Made by a program: the position numbers and the translations under genes. Positions 57,510-64,000 of a stretch of 64,000 nt of DNA are shown one piece after another (the first letter of the stretch is position 1; every line of letters begins with the position of its first letter). Where the stretch lies: contig NZ_JABBJN010000008.1 in assembly GCF_012928505.1 (NCBI RefSeq), forward strand, positions 91,119 through 155,118. Reading direction: 5' to 3'. The notes below the pieces were generated by a model. The model was given only the letters and a program-made list of their open reading frames with translations, was not told the origin of the DNA and ran no database searches. Source of the DNA: Achromobacter sp. Bel (lineage in GTDB: Bacteria; Pseudomonadota; Gammaproteobacteria; Burkholderiales; Burkholderiaceae_B).

Positions 57510-58133
57510 ATGCCCCAGACAACCGACTCCGATTCCCACGCCCGTCTCTATCTTGCCTCGGCCAGCCCCAGGCGGCGCGAATTGCTGACGCAGATCGGCC
57601 TGACCCACGAGGTCCTGCGGGTGCCTGCGCCGCCTGGCGAAGACGAGCCCCAGCATCCCGGCGAAAGCGCCGCCGACTACGTCCGGCGCACCGCTCGCGA
57701 CAAAGCCTTGCGCGGACGCGACTGGATGCACAGCCAGGCCTTGCCGCCCTTACCCCTATTGGCGGCGGACACCACCGTCATCCTGGATGGCGTGGTGCTG
57801 GGCAAGCCGGCCGACCGCGATGACGCCATCCGCATCCTGCGCGCCCTGTCCGGGGCCGCGCATGAAGTGCACACCGCCGTCGCCGTCTGGACGGGCGGCC
57901 AGTTGCTGGAAGCCGTTTCTGTCACGCAAGTCCACATGCGCGAACTGGACGACGACGAAATCGGCCGCTACTGCGACAGCGGCGAACCCTTCGGCAAGGC
58001 TGGTGCCTATGGCATCCAGGGGTTGGCCGGCACCTTCATCGCGCATATCTCCGGCAGCTATACCGGTGTAATGGGCTTGCCGCTGTTCGAAACATCCGAG
58101 TTGTTGCGCGCCGCGGGCATCCCGCTGCCCTGA
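57510..58133 (+). CDS. maf: Maf-family nucleoside triphosphate pyrophosphatase
   Basis: A 207-residue enzyme of the Maf family, which hydrolyses dTTP, UTP or modified nucleotides. It shows LYLASASPRRRELLTQIG at the N-terminus, AADTTVILDGVVLGKP and the C-terminal GSYTGVMGLPLFET. It lies 34 bases after rlmH and is the last of the yebC-to-maf run, closed by a terminator. Confidence 0.94.
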   Translation: MPQTTDSDSHARLYLASASPRRRELLTQIGLTHEVLRVPAPPGEDEPQHPGESAADYVRRTARDKALRGRDWMHSQALPPLPLLAADTTVILDGVVLGKPADRDDAIRILRALSGAAHEVHTAVAVWTGGQLLEAVSVTQVHMRELDDDEIGRYCDSGEPFGKAGAYGIQGLAGTFIAHISGSYTGVMGLPLFETSELLRAAGIPLP

Positions 58134-58150
58134 GCCGCCCTCCCTTTTCC

Positions 58151-58195
58151 GACAAAAAAAATCCCCCGCAGCCATCCGGCTCCGGGGGATTTGTC
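58151..58195. terminator. Bidirectional terminator between maf and dctA
   Basis: AAATCCCCCG/CGGGGGATTT with an inner AGCC/GGCT pair; outer GACAAA/TTTGTC extends it. A-run on the left and T-residues on the right make it work on both strands, for maf and for the convergent dctA. Confidence 0.88.
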
Positions 58196-58217
58196 GTTGC
58201 GGGATGGTCCCCGCGAC

Positions 58218-59564
58218 TCAGGCCGTATGGCTCAGCGGCGTTTGGGGCACGGCGGCCGCAGTAGCATCGGGCAGCGCCGGCGCGTGGCCATCAAGCGCCG
58301 CGTGCAATTGCTCCTGATCCAATTCGCCTTCCCAGCGGGCGACCACGACGGCGGCGGTCGCGTTGCCGACCAGGTTCGTCAGCGCCCGGCATTCCGACAT
58401 GAAGCGGTCCACGCCCAGGATCAGTGTCATGCCGGCGATCGGCACGGACGGCACGACAGACAAGGTCGCGGCCAGGGTGATGAAACCCGCACCCGTGACA
58501 CCGGCAGCGCCCTTGGAGCTGAGCATCGCAACGGCCAGCAACAGGATCTGATCGGGCAGCGACAGCGGGATATCGCAAGCTTGCGCGATGAACAGCGCAG
58601 CCATCGTCATGTAGATGTTGGTGCCGTCCAGATTGAACGAATATCCCGTGGGCACCACCAGCCCGACCACCGACTTTGAACACCCCGCGCGTTCCATCTT
58701 CTGCATCAAGGTGGGCAGCGCGGCTTCAGACGAGCTGGTGCCCAGCACCAGCAGCAGTTCTTCGCGGATGTAGCGCACCAGTTTCAGGATCGAAAAGCCG
58801 TTGTAGCGGGCGACCAGCCCCAACACCACCACCACGAAAAGCACCGACGTGGCGTAGAACGTGCCAACCAGCATCGCCAGGTTCACCACCGACTTGATCC
58901 CGTACTTGCCAATGGTGAACGCCATCGCGCCAAATGCGCCGATCGGGGCCGCCTTCATCAAGATCGCAACCAGCTTGAAGATCGGCTGGGCCAGCGCCGT
59001 CATGAAGTTCAGGATAGGCTTGCCGCGCTCGCCGACCATCGCCAATGCAATGCCGAACAGCACCGCCACGAACAGGACCTGAAGGATGTCCCCGCCCACG
59101 AACGGGCTGAAGATCGTCGTCGGGATGATGTTCATCAGGAAGCCGGTGATGGTCGAATCGTGGGCTTTCGCCACGTAGGTCGCCACCGCCTTTTGATCCA
59201 GCGTGCTGGGGTCAATATGCATCCCTGCGCCCGGCTGGACCAGATGGCTGACCAGCATGCCCACGATCAGGGCCAGCGTCGAGAAGATCAGGAAATACAG
59301 CATGGCCTTGCCCGCCACGCGACCCACCTTCTTCAGGTCGCTCATGGCGGCGATGCCGGATGCCACGGTCAGGAAGATCACCGGGGCGATGATCATCTTC
59401 ACCAGCTTGATGAAGGCGTCGCCCAGCGGCTGCATCTGCTGGCCGAGTTCAGGCTTGAACGCGCCCAGCAAAACACCCACCACAATGGCGAAAACCACCT
59501 GGACATACAGGATTTGATAGAACTTGAGCTTGCGCGCAGGCGCGCCGTGATCCACGTCGATCAT
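58218..59564 (-). CDS. dctA: C4-dicarboxylate:cation symporter DctA
   Basis: A 448-residue inner-membrane importer for succinate, fumarate and malate, of the glutamate-type DAACS family. Marks: IILYVQ-type first helix ([18 protein letters not shown]), [39 protein letters not shown] (serine-rich hairpin), [18 protein letters not shown], and [19 protein letters not shown] use the ATG at 59564; a GTG at 59579 has a good GGGG site and cannot be excluded. A consensus sigma-54 promoter lies about 140 bases upstream, and the dctBD sensor-activator pair is divergent, so expression is induced by dicarboxylates. Confidence 0.95.
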   Translation of the reverse strand: MIDVDHGAPARKLKFYQILYVQVVFAIVVGVLLGAFKPELGQQMQPLGDAFIKLVKMIIAPVIFLTVASGIAAMSDLKKVGRVAGKAMLYFLIFSTLALIVGMLVSHLVQPGAGMHIDPSTLDQKAVATYVAKAHDSTITGFLMNIIPTTIFSPFVGGDILQVLFVAVLFGIALAMVGERGKPILNFMTALAQPIFKLVAILMKAAPIGAFGAMAFTIGKYGIKSVVNLAMLVGTFYATSVLFVVVVLGLVARYNGFSILKLVRYIREELLLVLGTSSSEAALPTLMQKMERAGCSKSVVGLVVPTGYSFNLDGTNIYMTMAALFIAQACDIPLSLPDQILLLAVAMLSSKGAAGVTGAGFITLAATLSVVPSVPIAGMTLILGVDRFMSECRALTNLVGNATAAVVVARWEGELDQEQLHAALDGHAPALPDATAAAVPQTPLSHTA

Positions 59565-59702
59565 TGGGTTTGTCCCCACCAATGCCCCTTGCCCCGGGCG
59601 CTTGAGCGCGGCGGGCGACGGAGCGTTATCTGTTTTGTGGCATTGCGTTATCGCCGCAAGCCCATTTCACCGGACGGTCGATGCCCGGCTTACCCCCGTA
59701 TA

Positions 59703-59718
59703 TGCAAGAGCCGTGCCA
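59703..59718 (-). promoter_or_regulatory. Sigma-54 (-24/-12) promoter of dctA
   Basis: On the minus strand: TGGCAC, 5 bases, TTGCA, a full match to the sigma-54 consensus with correct spacing. Transcription should start near 59691, about 127 bases before the dctA ATG. The adjacent DctD activator is of the sigma-54-dependent type, which supports the assignment. Confidence 0.9.
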
Positions 59719-59730
59719 GGGACACAATTG

Positions 59731-59750
59731 GCTTGGCTGCGCGGCCAAGC
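59731..59750. promoter_or_regulatory. Inverted repeat next to the dctA sigma-54 promoter
   Basis: GCTTGGC/GCCAAGC, perfect over 7 bases with a 6-base centre, begins 13 bases upstream of the -24 element. Too close for a typical enhancer, but it may bind a second regulator or a lower-affinity DctD dimer. Confidence 0.4.
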
Positions 59751-59834
59751 TGTTGATATATCGCTATTTCCCTCATCGGTCGCCGTTCTCGCATGCGGCA
59801 TTCGGGCGGAAAATCACACAGAAACCGGATAGAA

Positions 59835-59852
59835 TGTGCGGAAAACCGCACA
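59835..59852. promoter_or_regulatory. Enhancer-like palindrome upstream of dctA and at the dctB start
   Basis: TGTGCGG/CCGCACA with an AAAA centre, perfect over 7 bases. It stands about 125 bases upstream of the dctA promoter, a usual distance for a sigma-54 activator, and just before the dctB ATG. A DctD dimer bound here could activate dctA and limit dctBD. Confidence 0.55.
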
Positions 59853-59856
59853 CGCC

Positions 59857-61827
59857 ATGCCTGCCCCCGCCTCCTCCTCATCGCCCTCCCGCCCTCGCTG
59901 GGATTCCGTCGGCCTGCCGCCGCACCGACGGCCGCCGGCAACCGGGTCGTGGCTGGGACGGACGGCCATGATCCTGATGGCCGTCGGCCTTGTGTTCGGC
60001 GTGCTGCACGTCGCCACGCAATGGGCACGCGACGATGCGGTCAAGGCGGCGGCGGCGCAGGCGCGTGCTGCCGGCCAGATCAATGCCGCGTTGCTGCGCA
60101 ACAACCTCGACAAATTCCGGGCGCTGCCTTTCGTGTTGACGCGGGACGTCGACGTACGGGCAGCCTTGCAGGGCGCATCCGGCGGGCAGATCGAGTCGCT
60201 GGACGAAAAGCTCGATACGCTGAGCCGCGGCGTCGGCGCCTCCGCCATCTACTTGCTTGACAAGAAAGGCCTGGCCATCGCCGCCAGCAACTGGCGCGAA
60301 CCCGCGACCTTCGTCGGCGTCGACTACCAGTTCCGGCCTTACTTTCAAGGCTCTGTCGCCCGCGGTTTCGCCGAACACTTCGCTTTGGGCACGGTCAGCC
60401 ACGAAGCCGGCCTGTACCTGTCGCGGCGGATCGACGACGCGAACGGCGCCTTGCTCGGCGTGATCGTGCTGAAGGTGGATTTCCGCGACCTGGAGGCCGA
60501 CTGGCGCCAGTCCAGCGCGCCGATTTTCGTGACCGACGAACACGGCGTGGTGCTGCTGGGCAGCATTCCGGACTGGCGCTTCGATGTCCTGGCGCCGCTC
60601 GCGCCCGACTTAGCGCAGAGCTTACGCACCAGCTTGCAATTCGGCGACGCCCAATTCCGGCCGTTGCCCCTGTCCCCGCCTCTCGCGCCGGTCAGCACAG
60701 GCGACCTGGTGCGCACCGACGACGACCTGCCGCCGTTGCCCAAGGGCGCACCGCTGTTGCACACGACGCTGCCGATTGTGGAATCACCCGGTTGGACATT
60801 GCACCTGTTGTCGCCCGTGCAAACAGCGATGAACCAGGCCAGCGCCAACGCCCAATTGGGTGCCCTGCTGGCCCTGAGCCTGCTGGCCGCAGCGCTCGGC
60901 ATCCTACTGGTCAGGCGCCAACGCCATCGCGAGCGCGCCGAACAGCATGCGGCCGTCCAGGCGCAGTTGGCGGCGCTGGTAGACGAGCGCACGGCCCAAT
61001 TGCTGGACGTAAACGAGCAACTGACGGACGAAATGGACGAACGCCAGCGCACTGAAGCCAGGCTGCACACCATGCAGGATGAACTCGTGCAAGCCAGCAA
61101 ATTGGCCCTGCTGGGCCAAGTCGCCGCCGGTGTCGCGCACGAAATCAATCAACCGGTCGCCGCCATCCGCGCCTATGCGGACAACGCGTCCGAATTCCTT
61201 CGGCGCCAAGACACCGGTTCGGTACAGGAGAACCTTGTCACCATCTCCACGTTGACCGAACGCATCGGGCACATCACCGGCGAGCTGCGCGCCTTTTCGC
61301 GCAAGGCCGGCGCCTCGGTTGGCCCTACCCGGCTGACGGAAGCGCTGGACGGCGCGCTGTTGCTGGTCGGCCCGCGCGCGCGCCGTCAAGGCGTCACCCT
61401 TCAACGCCCGCCAGAGGGCCAAGACTTCCTGGTCCGCGCCAACCGCGTCAGGTTGGAGCAGGTGCTTGTCAACCTGCTTCAGAATGCCCTGGAAGCGCTG
61501 GAAGGACGGCCCGACGGCCGCGTCATTGTCGCCCTTCAAGACCTGGGCGCAACCGTGCAAGTCCACGTCAGCGACAACGGCCCCGGCCTGTCGCCGAACG
61601 CCCGGGCTCGCCTTTTCACGCCGTTCCATACCAGCAAACCGGAAGGCCTGGGTCTGGGGCTCGTCATTTGCCGCGACATCGTCAACGAATTCGGCGGCGA
61701 GTTGCGTGCGGCGCACCCCAATGATCCCGGGTTCCCCAATCCGCACGGTCCTCAACAGGGGGCCATGTTCACTCTGACGCTGCAGAAGGCAGCCCCCGGA
61801 ACACCGCTTCCGGCCTTCACGCCATGA
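59857..61827 (+). CDS. dctB: C4-dicarboxylate sensor histidine kinase DctB
   Basis: A 656-residue membrane sensor. Transmembrane helices lie at about 33-55 and 331-350, with a periplasmic tandem-PAS-like sensor between them ([36 protein letters not shown], as in DctB). A coiled coil (about 360-415) leads to the kinase: H-box [20 protein letters not shown] (His near 428), N-box [10 protein letters not shown]-boxes DNGPGLSP and [13 protein letters not shown]. It detects dicarboxylates outside and phosphorylates DctD. I use the ATG at 59857; a GTG seven codons upstream lies inside the palindrome. Confidence 0.93.
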   Translation: MPAPASSSSPSRPRWDSVGLPPHRRPPATGSWLGRTAMILMAVGLVFGVLHVATQWARDDAVKAAAAQARAAGQINAALLRNNLDKFRALPFVLTRDVDVRAALQGASGGQIESLDEKLDTLSRGVGASAIYLLDKKGLAIAASNWREPATFVGVDYQFRPYFQGSVARGFAEHFALGTVSHEAGLYLSRRIDDANGALLGVIVLKVDFRDLEADWRQSSAPIFVTDEHGVVLLGSIPDWRFDVLAPLAPDLAQSLRTSLQFGDAQFRPLPLSPPLAPVSTGDLVRTDDDLPPLPKGAPLLHTTLPIVESPGWTLHLLSPVQTAMNQASANAQLGALLALSLLAAALGILLVRRQRHRERAEQHAAVQAQLAALVDERTAQLLDVNEQLTDEMDERQRTEARLHTMQDELVQASKLALLGQVAAGVAHEINQPVAAIRAYADNASEFLRRQDTGSVQENLVTISTLTERIGHITGELRAFSRKAGASVGPTRLTEALDGALLLVGPRARRQGVTLQRPPEGQDFLVRANRVRLEQVLVNLLQNALEALEGRPDGRVIVALQDLGATVQVHVSDNGPGLSPNARARLFTPFHTSKPEGLGLGLVICRDIVNEFGGELRAAHPNDPGFPNPHGPQQGAMFTLTLQKAAPGTPLPAFTP

Positions 61828-63284
61828 CCCGCGCCCCTGACTCCCCTTCTTCCGCCTCCCCTTCTTCCGCCTCCGCTTCGGCCGCCACTTCCGCGCCCGG
61901 CTCGGCATCGGCGGAGGATCGGCTACGCCCGCCTGCTCTTGCCCATGTCGTCTTCATCGACGACGACGAAGATCTCCGGCGAGCAAACGTCCAGACCTTG
62001 AAGCTGCATGGCATGACGGTAGATGCTCACGGATCCGCCCGCGCCGCGCTGTCCCATCTGAACCGGGATTTCGACGGCGTGGTCGTGACGGACATCCGCA
62101 TGCCCGATATCGATGGCCTGCAGCTATTCCATCGCTTGCGCGATATCGACCCCGAACTCCCGGTCATCCTCATTACCGGCCACGGCGATATCGCCACCGC
62201 GGTGCAGTGCATGCGCGACGGTGCCTACGATTTCCTGGCCAAGCCCTATCCCCCCGATCGGCTCCTTACCGCGGTCACCCACGCCGCCGAAAAACGGAGG
62301 CTGATCCTCGAAAACCGGCGTCTGCGCGACGCCGCGTTTGCAGTGGATGCCGACGAGGTGCCTTTCATCGGTGCCACGCCCGCCATGCAACGCATCAAGC
62401 AGACGCTGCGGCATATTGCGGATGCGGATGTCGACGTGCTGGTCGAAGGCGAGACAGGCACCGGCAAGGAGGTCGTGGCCACCGCGCTCCATCGCCTCAG
62501 CCGCCGCCGGCATCGCGCGCTCGTCGCCATCAACTGCGGTGCCTTGCCCGAAAGCGTCATCGAAAGCGAGTTATTCGGGCATGAGCCCGGCGCCTTCACC
62601 GGTGCCCAGAAAAAGCGCATTGGGCGCATCGAACATGCCAGCGGCGGCACGTTGTTCCTGGACGAAATCGAAAGCATGCCCTTGGCCGTGCAGGTCAAGC
62701 TGCTGCGTGTGCTCGAATCCCGCCAGATCACCCCCCTGGGCAGCAATGATGTCCGCAATCTGGATCTACGTGTCGTAGCGGCCACCAAGGAAGACCTGGG
62801 CAGTCCCGCCATCCGGGCCAAATTCCGCGAAGACCTGTTCTACCGGCTCAATGTCGTCACGATCCGCATTCCGCCCCTGCGTGAACGCCGGGACGACATT
62901 CCCCTGCTCTTCGCCCACTATCTTGGCCACGCATCGCGCCGCTTTAACCGCGATATTCCGGACATGCCCGCCTCGATCCAGCACTACGTCATGACGCACG
63001 ATTGGCCAGGCAATGTGCGGGAACTCGCCCATTTCGCTGAACGTGTGGTCCTGGGTGTGTTGAGCAGCCCCTCTTTGGAAGCGCAACCCGCACACGATAT
63101 CCCGCAAAGCCTTCCGGAACGGATGGAGCGCTTCGAAGCGCAGCTCATCCGCGATGCGCTTTCCACGCACCAAGGCGACATCAAAGCCACGCTGGAGTCG
63201 TTGGGCATTCCCCGCAAGACGTTCTATGACAAGCTTCAGCGCCACGGCATCGATCGCCAGCACTACTTGCGCAACCCGGGTTGA
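61824..63284 (+). CDS. dctD: Sigma-54-dependent response regulator DctD
   Basis: A 486-residue activator. A Ser/Ala-rich extension (residues 5-35) precedes the receiver domain (about 41-160), with FIDDDED, the phosphorylated Asp90 in [10 protein letters not shown] and Lys140. The AAA+ domain (about 180-410) has GETGTGKE, the sigma-54 contact loop GAFTGA, and [11 protein letters not shown] Fis-type helix-turn-helix ends the protein ([21 protein letters not shown]). It opens transcription at the dctA sigma-54 promoter. It overlaps dctB by 4 bases. The extension is unusual and is encoded partly by a 15-base tandem repeat. Confidence 0.94.
   Translation: MTRAPDSPSSASPSSASASAATSAPGSASAEDRLRPPALAHVVFIDDDEDLRRANVQTLKLHGMTVDAHGSARAALSHLNRDFDGVVVTDIRMPDIDGLQLFHRLRDIDPELPVILITGHGDIATAVQCMRDGAYDFLAKPYPPDRLLTAVTHAAEKRRLILENRRLRDAAFAVDADEVPFIGATPAMQRIKQTLRHIADADVDVLVEGETGTGKEVVATALHRLSRRRHRALVAINCGALPESVIESELFGHEPGAFTGAQKKRIGRIEHASGGTLFLDEIESMPLAVQVKLLRVLESRQITPLGSNDVRNLDLRVVAATKEDLGSPAIRAKFREDLFYRLNVVTIRIPPLRERRDDIPLLFAHYLGHASRRFNRDIPDMPASIQHYVMTHDWPGNVRELAHFAERVVLGVLSSPSLEAQPAHDIPQSLPERMERFEAQLIRDALSTHQGDIKATLESLGIPRKTFYDKLQRHGIDRQHYLRNPG
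61841..61870. repeat. 15-base tandem repeat inside dctD
   Basis: Two exact copies of CTCCCCTTCTTCCGC (61841-61855 and 61856-61870) and a degraded third. Each unit adds five residues (Ser-Pro-Ser-Ser-Ala) without shifting the frame. It encodes the low-complexity N-terminal extension of DctD. Confidence 0.85.
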
Positions 63285-63317
63285 ACCGGTCTGTACGCGC
63301 CCAACTGGAAAGGCATC

Positions 63318-63926
63318 GTGATCCCCCTCTCCCCCTCATTCCCCGCCGCGCTCATCACGCCGAAACCGCGCTTTCCCCCCATCGTGCCTATCACGGCAAG
63401 GCTACGCCTGGTATCCGCGGCGGTGTCTCATGCCGCCAGCGTTCGGGCCTATCTGCTGGAAAATCAGAACTATCTGCAACCCTGGGAACCACTGCGCCAC
63501 GCAGCCTTCTTTGAACCCTATGCCGTCGCTGAACGGCTGCAAGGAATGGCCCAACGGAACGCGAATGGCGAGGCCCTTCACTTGCTGTTGTTCGGCCGGG
63601 AAAGCGATGAACTCATTGGCGTCTGTAACTTCACCAATATCGTCCGAGGCGCGTTCCAGGCCTGTCACTTGGGATACTCGATTGCCGAACGCAGCCAAGG
63701 GCAGGGCTTGATGCATGAGGGTTTGACAGCCGCAATCGCGCACGTCTTCCAGAATATGAAGCTGCACCGGATCATGGCCAATTACCGTCCGGAAAATATG
63801 CGCAGCGCCCGCTTGCTGTCCCGCCTGGGCTTCCAGCGCGAAGGAGAAGCGCAGTCATATCTGCAAATCAATGGGGCCTGGTGCGATCACGTCCTGACGG
63901 CGCTGATAAATCCCGCCGAACGTTAG
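63318..63926 (+). CDS. rimJ: Ribosomal protein uS5 alanine N-acetyltransferase
   Basis: A 202-residue GNAT enzyme. It follows E. coli RimJ closely from the N-terminus (NYLQPWEPLR) through IGVCNFTNIVRGAFQACHLGYSI, GQGLMHEGLTAAI (acetyl-CoA loop), HRIMANYRPENMRSARLLSRLGF and WCDHVLTAL. RimJ acetylates the N-terminus of ribosomal protein S5. The start appears to be GTG at 63318 with GGAAAGG 5 bases upstream. It lies 33 bases after dctD in the same direction, which may be incidental, and is closed by a terminator. Confidence 0.92.
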   Translation: MIPLSPSFPAALITPKPRFPPIVPITARLRLVSAAVSHAASVRAYLLENQNYLQPWEPLRHAAFFEPYAVAERLQGMAQRNANGEALHLLLFGRESDELIGVCNFTNIVRGAFQACHLGYSIAERSQGQGLMHEGLTAAIAHVFQNMKLHRIMANYRPENMRSARLLSRLGFQREGEAQSYLQINGAWCDHVLTALINPAER

Positions 63927-63950
63927 CCGCAAACGCCTTGTTCCAATGCA

Positions 63951-63988
63951 AAACCCCCTCGCGGCGCCAGCCGCGAGGGGGTTTCTTT
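63951..63988 (+). terminator. Terminator after rimJ
   Basis: CCCCCTCGCGG/CCGCGAGGGGG (11 perfect pairs, 6-base loop) followed by TTTCTTT. A-residues on the left would also allow function on the other strand. Confidence 0.92.
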
Positions 63989-64000
63989 AATTCAAATCCG

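Noticed and set aside
59643..59659. TTGCG-N7-CGCAA dyad as a DctD site
   Set aside because: It lies downstream of the predicted dctA start site, inside the leader, and the arms are short in GC-rich sequence; chance is the simpler explanation.

Overview
The window is a high-GC, densely coded stretch of chromosome from a member of the Alcaligenaceae, most likely Achromobacter or a close Bordetella relative. The evidence is the codon bias, the betaproteobacterial run yebC-purD-hemF-nadD-rsfS-rlmH-maf, the parE/parC and trxA-rho arrangement, and an aromatic amine dehydrogenase cluster laid out like the aau genes of Alcaligenes faecalis. I see no rRNA, tRNA, insertion sequence, prophage or CRISPR array. 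Nearly all space is coding; the longest gene-free stretch, about 330 bases, lies between parE and trxA.

Layout. 1-1386: the edge of a type IVb pilus locus (secretin N-terminus and a TcpQ-like lipoprotein). 1599-4200: a dadA-like D-amino-acid dehydrogenase and a solitary UgpB-like binding protein. 4461-6997: a ferredoxin-NAD reductase, panD and a MOSC protein. 7136-11024: an ectoine/5-hydroxyectoine operon, ectR-ectA-ectB-ectC-ectD. 11266-17468: an RpiR regulator, a class III aminotransferase and a TAXI-type TRAP transporter. 17469-19330: a TetR regulator with a DUF418 membrane protein. 19474-24406: topoisomerase IV (parE-ycxB-like-parC). 24734-26437: trxA and rho. 26502-33783: yhdP, glnE, queH.

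33817-40824 holds a complete peripheral pathway for aromatic amines. On one strand it runs: phenylacetaldehyde-type dehydrogenase, outer-membrane protein, aauB, aauE, aauD, aauA, a monohaem cytochrome c and a FeaR-like AraC regulator. The two subunits form a tryptophan tryptophylquinone (TTQ) enzyme in the periplasm; AauE and AauD are the small-subunit maturation proteins; the aldehyde dehydrogenase should oxidise the product to an aryl acetate. No mauG-type TTQ-maturation gene is present, and the attached cytochrome lacks a methionine at the usual axial-ligand position.

41017-48954: a quinone reductase, two divergent EamA transporters, and a MarR regulator followed by a NodT-EmrA-EmrB tripartite efflux operon. 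Two palindromes sharing TGNCTAGGCA mark probable MarR operators in front of both transcription units. 48999-52735: a glycosyltransferase-like protein of unknown role, a DmlA-like dehydrogenase and a HerA-like ATPase. 52897-58133: the housekeeping run from yebC to maf. 58218-63284: dctA, divergent from dctB-dctD, with a consensus sigma-54 promoter in front of dctA. 63318-63926: rimJ.

Many genes are translationally coupled by 1-4 base overlaps, and many units end in clear intrinsic terminators. The best leads are the aau cluster and its cytochrome, the two shared MarR operators, the duplicated 24-base element and terminator-like hairpin in the trxA leader, the dctA sigma-54 control region, and the ectoine operon whose own regulator is its first gene.
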